The notes under the pieces are model-generated. The model had not been told where the DNA came from, searched no databases, and saw nothing but the letters and a program-made list of their open reading frames with translations. A stretch of DNA of 64,000 nucleotides from Epiperipatus broadwayi (lineage: Eukaryota; Onychophora; Udeonychophora; Euonychophora; Peripatidae). A program made the translations under genes and the position numbers. Within the stretch, counting starts at the first letter, position 1; the number at the start of each line of letters is the position of its first letter. The stretch lies in assembly GCA_028023455.1 (NCBI GenBank), contig JAQFVV010013082.1, positions 126,001 through 190,000 on the forward strand, in the 5' to 3' direction. Positions 49,359-60,176 of the stretch are shown here, in pieces.

Positions 49359-50743
49359 GATTCTTACTTTTGGTTTGATACCAAATTTGCATGATGTTAG
49401 AAACTTACACAATTAAATTTCAAAATAAAAAATATGACATATTAAAACTTTAAAATATTATTTTAAAATATGACTTTTAAATCAATTATTATTTTACTAA
49501 ATTAATTAAATATTTCAAAATGACTTTTTAAAAGAATATTTTATAAATTATCCCACTCTTAACATTTAATTTATCTATTTTTATTTTAACAAAATATTTA
49601 AATTTTTATTAACTGTGTCTTTATTACGTTATTTAAAACATTTTATACGATAGTTAACTTAATATTTAATATTGGCTTTTATGATAGGTAATAATTATAT
49701 CCAATTCTATAATGCAATTTTACAATATTTTGAACTTTACTAATAAATACTAGTAAGCAAGTGTGTACAACTATTATATAGGTCACATGACTAATATAAC
49801 CAAGACAGACATTATCCAATTTACTGTCTGGGAATAAATAATAAATTGCTAATTGTATTAAATAAAATAATACAATTATAAAAAATCTGGAAGAATAATT
49901 TAGAAAATATAGAATTAAATACAACTTTCACTACCATAAAACTTATTTTTAAAATATATGATATTAATTATGACTATTAAATATAATTTATAAAAATAAA
50001 TACAACATTTATTTAACTATAAGTTTAAACTATTAAATTTGAACTTTTAAACATACTTTTAAATATTTATAGCTGTGTTATTTATTATGGCCAGCTTTTG
50101 CAACCATATGTAATAATATTTTTAGCTTTACTTAACTATTTTAAGGTTATTCATTATACTTTTATGCATTATGTATTTTATTTAGCTTCAAATCATACTT
50201 TTAAGATAATATTAATACAATATAATTAACACATCAAGAGAACATATTTTAAAATTTAAAATTTTTAATAATATACTGTGGTGAACTATTTCCGACCTAT
50301 AGAAAAGGGCACTATATATATATAACATCTTGAGGATTATCTAAATAGAAAAAAAATACTTGAAATTTCTTAGTTTTATTATTTAAAATGGTTATTATTT
50401 AAAATTAAGAATTCCAGTGGAAACAAAAAAATAAACGATACAGAAGTAAATTAAATCAATAACCATCAAACACAGTCTTCTATTTTAAAAATATCCCATT
50501 AATTTCAATATATAAATAAAACATATGATCTTCTTGTATTTTTATATTGGACAATTTCCATAATCTAATATGTGTATTGAATGTCGTTTAGAAAAAAATA
50601 ACTTCATTTAAATATTCCAAATACATTCAACTGTTAGTAATAGCACATCAATAATAATAGCAAATGGTTTGCTCTCAAAAAAAGTGGAGAAATCAGGAGG
50701 AACCTCATAGATAAGTATTTGAAATTACTACAGACTGTTACCT

Positions 50744-50880
50744 TTGGCAGGATGGCTCAGTTGGTTAGAGCGTTCTTGCATTGGTGGTCGAGAGGTCAGC
50801 GCGACTGCCTTGCACTTGCAGGCAGTTGCCTGGGTTGCGGGTTCGCGTCCCGGCCGATGCTATGACACAAAAAAAAAGAA
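50744..50880 (+). repeat. tRNA-derived SINE with two A-box-like segments
   Basis: The part shared with the 17.5 and 63.4 kb copies has A box TGGTCGAGAGG, B box GGGTTCGCGTCCC and tail CCGGCCGATGCTATGACAC, followed by poly-A. Directly upstream is a second tRNA-like 5' half, GGATGGCTCAGTTGGTTAGA, with its own A box (TGGCTCAGTTGG). The other two copies lack this piece. Confidence 0.8.
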
Positions 50881-50888
50881 TCTAAGGA

Positions 50889-50987
50889 CCCAGGTTCATG
50901 CTGGTACTGTCACTAGTCAGGACAGCAACACCTGAAAAAGAGGGGAGAATAATACCTCTCAAAACGTTGTGCATATACTAACCTGTG
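50889..50987 (+). ncRNA. Decayed hammerhead motif, family D
   Basis: CTGAAAA (50932-50938) replaces CTGANGA (G8 lost) and AAAA (50961-50964) replaces GAAA. Stem II is a strong 6-bp helix GAGGGG (50940-50945) with CCTCTC (50955-50960). Stem III is ACGT and the cleavage triplet GTT. Stem I has CAC/GTG next to the core and CAGGTT (50891-50896) with AACCTG (50980-50985) further out, with a hairpin CTGTC/GACAG between. The architecture is intact, the core is dead. Confidence 0.6.
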
Positions 50988-51408
50988 TGCTATTATGAGC
51001 AGTTGAATGTATTTGGAATATTTAAATAAAGTTAAATTTTTCTAAAGACATTCAATACATATATTAGATAATGGAAATAATCCAATATAAAAATACAACT
51101 AGAACACCATCAGCACAAACTTTCAGGAAAACATATGCTCTTCTTCTTTATAAATCTTGTTCTATTATATGAACTATTATAAAATAAATAAATAACACCC
51201 CAAAGTATCGAATATATTTTTTTATAGTCTGGAACAAAGTAAAAAATACATAAGACTATAAAAAAATATAGTCTTAACTTTGGGGGTTATTTATTTATTT
51301 TATAATAGTTCATGTAATAAAACAAGATTTATAAAAATCATATGTTTTATTTATATCCAGAAGTATATACAAAGCAATTTTTTAAGTTACTATTTCCAGC
51401 AAAATTTT

Positions 51409-51531
<123 letters not shown>

Positions 51532-51539
51532 TCTAATTG

Positions 51540-52365
51540 ATTGTCGTTTGTGTGTATAACAATATTTTCTGTTTCTTCCCATACGACTGTAGCACTAAAT
51601 TAGGCATGCCAAAACATTAATAAATTTTTATATCCATCCAGTTTTTATTTTAAATGTATCATGTGATTATACTCAATATAAATATAGTATCAACTAAAGA
51701 CCTTGCACCGACTTACCGATATCTATCTACTTACTATATATCGCTATGTACATACGTATAATTTAAAAATATTCTTAATACGATGAATATTTGTAGCTAA
51801 TGCGTTAAGTGAAAACTTAATTTTTCGATTCTTTATATTATTTTACTATCCCGATTGACTTGTCTTAAGTTCATTTAAATTACCCATTACTCCATTAGTT
51901 TAAATCGATTACTCGACAATTTTGGAGGTTGATCGGAAATTTTTCGTCTAAAGTCAAAAATGATTGGCTCATTTATCACAAGATAAAAGCAAATTAAGGG
52001 AGTTTTCTATAAAATGTAATAACTTTAACAGCCGACCACAAAATGAACCTATCAATCTTTTTATCTATCCATTTGGTTATTTTCTTTCAAAAATTAAGTT
52101 AGAATTTTAATATGACCAAACAAAAATATATACTAATGCAGTAGTTATTTGTCTATCCATGGTTTACCTATCTATGTATAATATTTTAATACACACATTG
52201 TTTTGTGTATTTAAAATTCTTTATTTAGTTAGAATTTGTATTTAATCACACGGCGCATCCACATTTAACCCATTATGTATCATGGATGACTTCCTGTTAA
52301 ATAAGAAATCGTAGAAGTCAATGAAGTTTTGACCTTACTATCTTCAAGAGTTTAATTTATTAAAA
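51540..52365. other. AT-rich DNA, nothing recognised
   Basis: No coding frame or repeat family can be supported between the microsatellite and the family B cluster. Confidence 0.4.
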
Positions 52366-52467
52366 TTATTTACAGGGTACTTTGAGCTCAGTCTTTCAAA
52401 CGACCCTCAACTCTTCACACTATCTCATACTACTAATACACTTGACCATATACATGTCTAAAATATA

Positions 52468-52528
52468 AATAATCGCCAATATGTGTATTTTGTGCTAAAA
52501 CAGCACTCATCAGTTGGTCCTGATTATC
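52468..52528 (-). ncRNA. Hammerhead-like motif B5, inactive core
   Basis: Minus strand: CTGATGA (plus 52507-52513), perfect stem II GTGCT/AGCAC (52492-52506), stem I CCAA/TTGG and GATAAT/ATTATC-type helices intact. The GAAA box is AAAA, losing G12. Confidence 0.6.
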
Positions 52529-52842
52529 ATTTCTACACACACATAAAATAAGTGCTCAGATTTATATTAAGATAGCCAATCTTCATACTTTGATGGAGAG
52601 GCTTCAATCCGCTCCACCCTCCAACTTTTCAGTCGTCCATCCTATTGAAAACCTGATGATGGAACACCCAAAACCCATACTGATGCCGACATTCTCATCA
52701 TGCCCAGGTTGATAATAAGTCAATGTGACCTCTCATGTACAGATCATAATCTATTTAAGTGCATATACGAGGGCTGGGCAGACATTCAAGCTATTATTTA
52801 GTATCTAATATACAGGCTATATGTATACATATACAAACATTG

Positions 52843-52880
<38 letters not shown>

Positions 52881-52968
52881 TTTTGAGCTCAGACTTTCAC
52901 ACGACCCTCAATTCTCCACACTATCTCATACCACTGATACACTTGACTACATATATGTCTAAAAGATA

Positions 52969-53029
52969 AATAATCATCAATATACATATTTCATGCTAAA
53001 CCAGCACTTGTCTGTTGGTCCAGATTATC
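52969..53029 (-). ncRNA. Hammerhead-like motif B6, inactive core
   Basis: GAAA is intact (plus 52990-52993), and stem II AAGTGCT...AGCAT keeps pairing. The first core box reads CAGACAA instead of CTGATGA, so it cannot be active. Confidence 0.5.
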
Positions 53030-53352
53030 ATCTCTACACATATATACAATAAGTGCTCAAATTTATATTAAGATAGCCGATCTCTGCTCCACCCTCCAAC
53101 TCTTCTTCAGCTGTTCATCCTTTTGAAAATATGTTTGATGGAACCCTCAAAGAATAAGTGCTCAGATTTATATTGATAGCCAATCTTCATACTTTAATTG
53201 ACAGGCTTCAATCTACTTCACCCTCCAACTCTTCAACCATGCATCCTATTAAAAATATGATGACAGAACGCTCAAAGCCTGTCCATTAAAGTCTGAAGAT
53301 TGGCTATCTTAATATAAATCTGAGCACTTATTGTATATATATGTGTAGAGAT

Positions 53353-53413
53353 GATAATATGGATCAACTGGCGAATGCTGGTTTAGCACGAAATACGGAT
53401 ATTGGTTATTATT
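53353..53413 (+). ncRNA. Hammerhead-like motif B7, core mutated
   Basis: The box CTGGCGA (53368-53374) has invariant A6 changed to G; GAAA (53390-53393) is intact. Stem II TGCT/AGCA, stem III two pairs with loop ACGG, cleavage triplet ATA before TTGG (53402-53405), and outer stem I GATAAT/ATTATT are all present. Confidence 0.6.
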
Positions 53414-53861
53414 TATCTTTTAGACATATATGTGGTCAAGTGTATCAGTAGTATGGGATAGTGTAGAGAGTTGAGGGTCATGTTAAAGACTGAGATCAAA
53501 ATACCTTTTATATATATATATATATTACATTGTTTGTACAGATATATATATATATATATATGTACATTGTTTGTACAGATATATATATATATATATAGCC
53601 TGTATATTAGATATTACAATTATTTACATATAGTATATTTATTGCTCACATATAAATATGTACTTACTCCTGATATTTATTTCTGTAATAGATAATATTT
53701 ATAATAAGAAATCTATTAACAGATAGACTACAAAATATTCCTTAATTATTTATATTTGATAGATTTATAATAAAAATTAATATTTCTCTAAAAAATATTT
53801 AATCTTCACAAGATCACCATTACCTAAGCTTATACAAGCTGTTTATACAGTAATGTGATGT

Positions 53862-54421
53862 GATGTAATGTATTGTGGCTTCTCCTTAAACGAAGTCAAG
53901 AATATCTCAGCAATTATGCCCAGATAAACTTGTTAGCCACTTTATTTTCTATTCCCCACTCTAAATTTTCCCATATTCTGCTCCATCCCATTTTCACAAC
54001 ATAATCTTTGTCAATTCTATAACCTCTATATCTAAATCCCCTTTATCTCTTCCCAAACCCAGCATAAAAACCAACAATTCACTTTCTGTATAATCACTCT
54101 TTTCATATTTATTTTTATACAACTTCATTATATGTACCTTTCTGTTTTCAAACATTTACATTCAATTAACAAATGCCTAATATTTTCTATTCCTTTCTTA
54201 CATAATTTACAAAATAAATCACCCATATTTTTCCATTTACATGTATATTCTTTTGTAGCTAAAGATCCCGTTCGAGCCTTAAACAATAAACTCACACCTA
54301 ATATTCTGTTTATTTCTATATATATTTAAACTCTTTTTACTCTCCATACTATTTCTCCATCTCTCTAACTCCTTAGTCTTTATTAATAAATTTATTCTTT
54401 TATCCCACTCCTTACTACTAT
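53862..54421 (-). pseudogene. LINE family L 3' fragment, first of three in series
   Basis: Minus strand, matching the 7.2-7.8 kb part of the long copy: KNMGDLFCKL-type zinc region (around 54190-54235), the 3' UTR (gtggctaacaagtttatctg) and the TGTGATGTGATG-type tail at about 53851-53865. Frameshifts break the frame. It is 5'-truncated at about 54421, where the next copy's tail begins. Confidence 0.8.
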
Positions 54422-54424
54422 AAC

Positions 54425-54820
54425 AATGTGATGTGATGTGATTTATTTGGCTTCTCCTTAAACGAAGTCAAGAATATCTAAGCAATTATGCCCAGATAAA
54501 CCTGTTAGCCATTTTATTCTCCATTCCCTACTCTTAAGTCTTCCCATATTCTGCCACCATCCCATTTCCACAACATAACCTTTGTCAACTCTATAGCTTT
54601 TATATCTAAATCCCCCTTATCTCTTCGCAAACCCAACATAAAAACTAATAACTCACTTTTTGTATAGTCACTTTGTTCATGTCTATTCTCCCATAACTTC
54701 ATTATCTGTACCCTTTCTGCTTTCAAGCATTTACATTCAATCAACAGGTGCCTAATATTTTCTATACCTTCCTTACACAATTTGCACACTAAATTATCCA
54801 TGGTTTTCCATTTACATGTA
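54425..54820 (-). pseudogene. LINE family L 3' fragment, second of three in series
   Basis: A 95-residue minus frame (54514-54801) reads MDNLVCKLCKEGIENIRHLLIECKCL (zinc motif) and LLVFMLGLRRDKGDLDIKAIELTKVMLWKWDGG. It has its own tail, TGTGATGTGATGTGAT, at 54426-54441. The frame is better preserved than in its neighbour. Confidence 0.85.
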
Positions 54821-54915
54821 TGTGATGTGATGTGATGTATTATGGCTTCTCCTTAAACGAAGTCAAGAATATCTCAGCAATTATGCCCAGATAAACCTGT
54901 TAGCCACTTTATTTA
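54821..54915 (-). repeat. LINE family L 3' tip, third in series
   Basis: Only about 90 bases of 3' UTR remain (cttctccttaaacgaagtca ... ctgttagccactt) with tail TGTGATGTGATGTGATG at 54821-54837. It lies head to tail with the two copies to the left. Confidence 0.85.
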
Positions 54916-54924
54916 TAACTCTTC

Positions 54925-55150
54925 ATACAGTAGCGCCATACAGTGCAAGACTTAGTAATCAATGGATGCATGAAGGTTCATTCATAAAACTTTTATCTAG
55001 TGCTTACTCATGCAATACTCCCAGATTAGTATCTAGTTTGTGGCTTTCATCAATGTAAGTGAATGAGCTTGGACTGAAAATATTGTTGTGTTTTCATCCT
55101 AGGCTTTTAACTTTATAATTAACTAAAGAGGTAAAAGGTGGGCTGTTGGA
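54925..55150 (-). repeat. Family A repeat with decayed hammerhead A5
   Basis: It shares 'catacagtag', 'agtaatcaatggatgc' and 'tctagtgcttactcatgcaa' with the 57.0 kb copy. At 55012-55060 (minus) the core reads TTGATGA, GATA and ATC in place of CTGATGA, GAAA and GTC, so the ribozyme is dead. Confidence 0.7.
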
Positions 55151-55154
55151 GGGT

Positions 55155-55490
55155 TGCATTACATCTGAGAGATTCAAAAACCAAAATAAAAATGTTAGAT
55201 AGACTGCAATTCATCGATAATAAGAGAATAGACACAATAGTATTTAATTGGATTGCGAATAAAGGACAGGCAACAAGATGGATGAGAAAGGAGTATGGTA
55301 AGCAGAAGATTTTAGATAAAGATTACTTATACAAAAGGTGGGATGATTATATTAGGAGAATTGCTGAGTGTTATAATGGCAAGGAATGGGATAGAAGAAG
55401 AAATGCATTAATAAAAAATAGGGAGCTGGAGAGATGGAGAACTAGTGTGGAGACTAAAAAGTTTAAATATATATATAGAAGTAAATATCC
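55155..55490 (+). pseudogene. LINE family L internal fragment, plus strand
   Basis: The frame reads LHLRDSKTKIKMLDRLQFIDNKRIDTIVFNW, then GQATRWMRKEYGKQKILDKDYLYKRWDDYIRRIAECYNGKEWDRR and NRELERWRTSVETKKFKYIYRSKY. It matches the post-RT region of the 7.9-8.2 kb copy. It stops before the zinc motif and is joined on the left to family A DNA. Confidence 0.8.
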
Positions 55491-55519
55491 TACAAATGTC
55501 ATGTTTGACACATGACTAT

Positions 55520-56770
55520 GCATTTGCAGTTCTAATAATAATTACAACATATTGTACCATTCAAAATATAACTGTTTACTACACTATTGTCTGACATGCA
55601 AAATTAAGTGTAATTCATATGTCTGGTGCTATCATGGCTAACAATCATAATTTCAGAGCAAGACAGATCTCTTCAACAATGGCTTGGTTTATGTTTAGAA
55701 ACACTTTAAACATTTTATATGACAATTTTATCATAAATATCAATCAAGAGATTTACTTAAGCAACACTTGAGTGCTGTGAATATTACATTGAATATGATT
55801 ACTCGTGTAGCAGATGTTATATCTCTGTTTATTAGACTATAAAAAAATGGATCATCTTTATCCTCTTCACCATCATGGCTGAGTAATATATAAGCTAGGT
55901 AGCATCATACTTAACCTGTCAAAAGTAGTCAAATCCACAATGAACTATATCAGGTTGTCCATTATTCACAACAATGGAATTCTTATCTTATTCAAAGACA
56001 GCAATTCCTATTAGCTATAAATGTAAAAACAGATTAATCATGAGGATATAAACGTGAAACTTATCATCATTGAACTACATTCACTAAATCAATATTTGAA
56101 AATACTAAACCAGAAGAATTTCAATACAAATAATGAAATTGTTTATAAAATGGCAGCTAAACATTCAACTTATCATATGCAAGGCGATGTTAGCTGAATT
56201 ATACCAAAATTTGAATTAAAATTATAATATGCATAAATATACAACCAGATCAATATGAGTAAATTATTTTCCTAATCTGTGATTGAATATAATTTTTTGT
56301 GATAAAAAATCAGAAAAAATAGCCTTTCATTAAAAAAAAAAATTCAGATGGTCTATTGCTTGAGAGTTCATAAGACGGTCAAGCATAAGAAATACCAGCT
56401 TTAGAATTAAATATAGGATTTGAATCAATCTTAGAACCTAATGTTCCAGATTCTGACCCTCTAATGCTGTGTCAAACTGAAACTACTAAGTGATAAAATC
56501 TTAGGTTCTGTCATATGAGGTCTTTGTATCAATTCCAGTGTTCACATTTCCAACATGAGAACTTCTTATGAATTTTTAAGCAATAAAGTTATTCAATTGT
56601 TTTTTTTTAGTTTAATAACATAAAGAGATAAATCCAAATACCTTTGCAATTATTATTCTTAAAAAAAAATAGTAATTTGATTTTGTTTAAATTATCTAAA
56701 TCATACTATACTCCTAAGGGCTATTGGGCATCTCAAGCAAAGCAGTTATTAACCATTACAAAAAAATCAA
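55520..56770. other. AT-rich DNA, nothing recognised
   Basis: There is no coding frame of note, no shared repeat and no RNA gene that I can support. Confidence 0.4.
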
Positions 56771-56838
56771 GTCAGATGTCACATGACCTAATTTAATAAG
56801 CTTGTATTACAAATGTTATATATAGATCTCACCAATAA

Positions 56839-56938
56839 GCTCTTAACAAGCTTTGCAGAATATCCCCAACCCCACTGAAGACACCAGTAGCAGAAACCGG
56901 TCTTGTATTGGGGATATTCTGCAAAGCTTGTTAAGAGC
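56839..56938 (+). ncRNA. Hammerhead motif A6 with perfect 31-bp arms
   Basis: CTGAAGA (56875-56881, consensus CUGANGA), GAAA (56893-56896) and GTC (56900-56902) are intact, with ACCGGT as stem III. The flanks 56839-56869 and 56908-56938 are perfect complements over 31 bases. However, the inner stem I helix has decayed (CCCCA against TTGTA) and stem II (11 nt) shows no clear helix, so activity is unlikely although the long stem is flawless. Confidence 0.6.
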
Positions 56939-56939
56939 T

Positions 56940-57200
56940 TGTTTGCAAGCTCTATGTATAACATTATTAACCATCAAACATCACATGATAAACATTCTTT
57001 ATGCTTACACAAGCTGTTTTCTGGCTGAGGCAAAATTCTCCATACAGTAGCACCACTCAATGCAAGCCATAGTAATCAATGGATACAAGAAGATTTGTGC
57101 ACAAAATCCTTATCTAGTGCTTACCCATCCAATATCCCCAGACTAGTTTCTAGTTTGTGGCTTTCATCAGTGAGGAGCCTTTATTTGCCTGAATAAATAA
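56940..57200 (-). repeat. Family A repeat copy
   Basis: It carries the family landmarks 'aacatcacatgat', 'aaaattctccatacagtagc', 'agtaatcaatggat' and 'tatctagtgcttacccatcc', then the hammerhead A7 on the minus strand. Confidence 0.75.
57127..57186 (-). ncRNA. Hammerhead ribozyme motif A7
   Basis: Minus strand: CTGATGA (plus 57164-57170), GAAA (57146-57149), GTC (57141-57143) and inner stem I CCTCA/TGGGG are all intact, and stem III is ACTAGT. Stem II has two mismatches (AAGC/ACTA) and the outer stem I helix has lost pairs compared with A2. Core intact, helices weak. Confidence 0.65.
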
Positions 57201-58975
57201 GCATATGGGTTATATACCTTATCAAACAGATTTCAAGGTTACATTTGATTTAGTCATCTGGGACTCCTTTGTAGCACCATAACAGTTAGTACAATAGCAA
57301 CAAAACATGTGTGTAGTTATCCAAATTACAAGAAAAATAGATTCATTAAATTAAAAAAAACTTATATGCATCTCAAATGCCTTCAGAACTAACAGAGAGT
57401 TTTCATATAGATGGTCACTATCATAACCATTGTTTTAAATTACTTAAATCCACTAATCAAATAGATAAAGTAAGTCACTGAAGGTTTTTATCTATCTAAC
57501 TTAGGAATTAGGATTTCAATTGCAATCGATGTTTAGATAATTTGTCAAAAATATTAACATACAACTTGTTTGCAACACATTAAATAATTACCAGACAACA
57601 ATAACATCTACTCTATGTCTAATAAGTTAACTTTGTGATAGTATTTAAGTAAACCCATTCTAGCTTATATTATGGGTGTTGACAGGTTTGCTTACACCCC
57701 TCAACTTATTTAAGATTAGATTGAGCCATTGTTTAATTCAGCTAGTACTTGGTAAGCTTGGAAATAAAATCATACTATTCTTATCATAGTAATTTTATGC
57801 ATAAGTGAAAGCATGAGTAATAAATACCTTTTTAGAGGTAACTTTGCTTATTATGACACTTGGATGCAACTACTAAATGTGATAATAGATAATGTTAATG
57901 CTATAATATATTGAGACACATTTTCATAGCAGCTATCATAAAATTAATCTGATACCCCATATAATAGGATAGTTTAAATTTAATCTGCTACAAAACATTA
58001 TACTTATATATAAAACTGGGTACTTCTGAATTTTCAAATAAATCAAGATGGCAGTTCATATTTTTGATAAATCTACAGTTTTAAAGCAACCAAAAAATGT
58101 TTACAAAATAAAATGTTTGCTAGGAAACACTGTATTTAATATTTACATTTGATTTTTATTACTATTATTTTAAAAAGGAAATAATTATAGAAAAATTAGT
58201 TACAATATTTACACTTTATTTTCTACTTTTTTTGGATTGACATATTAACAAAAAATGGGGGGGGGGGTGTGTGTATAAATATAATATATCGGCAGTGTGC
58301 AATCATATCGTGACCATTAATGCACCCTTTTCGGGAGGACAGGATCCCATAATACCTTTGGAAATGGTCCACTGCAACATGTTAAAAGATTCCAAATTTT
58401 TATAATTATGATAATTTATCAAAAAAAAAAAAAAACTTCTGATAAAACCAAATACGCTGTTTTGAACCCAAATACGACAATGTTAAGATCATCTCGTTGC
58501 TTCCCATATCATATGTAAAAAAAGTCGAAATAAAACTTCTTAATGAAATTTATCAGATTTTTTTTTTTTTTTTAATTTAACAATGACTTATTAACTTTGT
58601 TTTAATTTAACAACTAACACATCTTTGGTACATTATCCTCGAAATTGCACATTTATCAAAAATACAGGCTGCCATCTTGCTTTATTTGAAAACTCACAAG
58701 TATCTAAAATTGTAATCCAGAGGAGGAAATTCTATCCTGTCAAAGAAGCTTACAAATGAAATATTAATTTTGCCTCACAAAAGAAATAATAATTGGAAAA
58801 TAAATTAAAAATAAGTATACGTCATCCATACACTGTCCATATGTCAAAGAACTATGAAGTCTCATAATAAACTGATGGTAGAATCCCATATTCAAAATAT
58901 TTCACTATTTATATATATGTAAGTACTAGGAATTATTATTTAAAAAAAAAAAAACCCATTTATAATCCTATTTAT
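57200..58975. other. AT-rich DNA, nothing recognised
   Basis: A G-run/GT microsatellite lies at 58256-58274. No gene or recognised repeat otherwise. Confidence 0.4.
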
Positions 58976-58982
58976 TTATAGG

Positions 58983-59215
58983 TGACGTTTAGTAAATTCT
59001 AGACAATTTCACCGCCGTCATTCATTCCAACATCGTAGATAGTAATTTAAAGTGAGAATTCTACTCTCACGCTTTACTCAACAGTACTTCAGAGTCGTAG
59101 GAATAAGAGGATTCCTTTTATTCCTGCATGAATACTGTATCTTGTATTGTAGAGTGAAGTATTCATTTATTATTTAACACTCGCAGAAGACGCATGCACA
59201 ATTAGCTTGAAAGGC
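58983..59215 (+). repeat. Dispersed repeat, family E, diverged copy
   Basis: It matches 16765-17030 in order: gacgtttagtaaattctag, gccgtcattcattc, aagaggattccttttattcc, ttatttaacactcgcag. Confidence 0.7.
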
Positions 59216-59737
59216 TGATCTTTAAATTATAGGTGAAATGAAAAAGAAATATAAAGGAAACATTTTGTAAAAGCAAAATTAAAAGTATGTGTGTTCTTGA
59301 TAAAATAAAGTTGTTTTTTAGTTTGAATATAACCAAATTAAATGGTATGAAAGATCAAATATTTTCGGGTATATTTGGGAGATAATTTATCTAGCATAAT
59401 TTATAAAAATATGGTAATTATTGGTATTAATTTGAAATAATCATTTGAAATTTTTATTGAAACTCATAAGTAAAATGTTTAATAAACTACATGATAAGCA
59501 AACCCACAGAATTACAGTAATTGGAATGCATGGTCAAATTAATGTGTGTTATTAATAATCTTATTAGTCATTCATTAGACTAGAGATTATCCACATATTG
59601 AATAATACATCTGTAGTGTAATTTTCACTACATTACTCTCACACAAGGTAGAGACTGGTTTATATCTATGTTTCACACTTTCTGGAGGGGTGCAATCATA
59701 AAAAAAAATGACCAAAGACACATGAAAAAGATGTATA

Positions 59738-59800
59738 ATGGCCAAGATATTAATGTCATGCTAAACCAATGCTCATAAGTTGAACCAGACTACAATATCT
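59738..59800 (-). ncRNA. Decayed hammerhead-like motif C1
   Basis: The minus strand keeps stem II GCATTGGTTTAGC, but the core boxes read CTTATGA and GACA in place of CTGATGA and GAAA. Identified only by comparison with the family C and B consensus. Confidence 0.45.
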
Positions 59801-60086
59801 TATACATATCTTTATCATTGTTCATTATATATGTATATATAGATAGCTAAACATTTGAACTGATAAGTATCAAATTTACTGCCCCCACTACATTGACACA
59901 AACCATTTGATGGAAGTATATTAAAATTTTTTATTAGTCATTCATCAGACTGGTGGTAATATAATCTGTAGTGTAATTTTCACTACAGCACTAACATGCA
60001 AGGTAAAGACTGGTTTCTATCTGCTTTTAACAGTAGAAGGGTGTAATCATAAAGATATGACCAAAACATATAAAAAAAGATATGAC

Positions 60087-60145
60087 TCTAAGATGAACAT
60101 TTCATGCTAAACCAGTATTGATACATTGACCCAGATCTTAATCTC
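60087..60145 (-). ncRNA. Decayed hammerhead-like motif C2
   Basis: The GAAA side (CTGGTTTAGCATGAAATGTTCATC) is preserved, but the CTGATGA box is lost. GATCT and AGATC-type stem I sequence remains. Confidence 0.4.
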
Positions 60146-60176
60146 TTATACATATGTTTATCATTGTTCTGTATAT

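Larger units (their letters stand above)
50535..51110. repeat. Fold-back enclosing a SINE and a hammerhead remnant
   Basis: Arms of about 110 bp (50535-50650 and 50990-51105: tttttatattgga, attgaatgtc, ccaaatacattcaactg and reverse) enclose the SINE at 50.75 kb and the decayed hammerhead D. Confidence 0.75.
52375..53510. repeat. Cluster of three family B repeats
   Basis: Copies at about 52375-52640 (minus), 52868-53130 (minus) and 53280-53510 (plus), plus a partial copy at 53155-53280. The second and last form a large fold-back bordered by AT microsatellites (52843-52876 and 53510-53600). Shared landmarks are 'ttttgagctcagactttcac', 'gataaataatc', 'gttggtccagattatcatct' and 'ttatattaagatagcc'. 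Confidence 0.8.
59560..60176 (-). repeat. Two family C repeats in tandem
   Basis: Units at about 59560-59920 and 59930-60176 share 'tcattagactagagattatc', 'gtagtgtaattttcactaca', 'gtagagactggttt' and a hammerhead-like core on the minus strand. The second unit is interrupted by the Tigger element at 60177 and resumes near 62130. Confidence 0.75.

Noticed and set aside
50751-50855. A functional tRNA gene at the SINE
   Set aside because: A and B boxes are present but the cloverleaf does not close, and the shared non-tRNA tail in three copies shows a SINE.
52655-52680. CTGATGATGGAAC as another hammerhead
   Set aside because: There is no room for stem II, no GAAA box and no pairing flanks.
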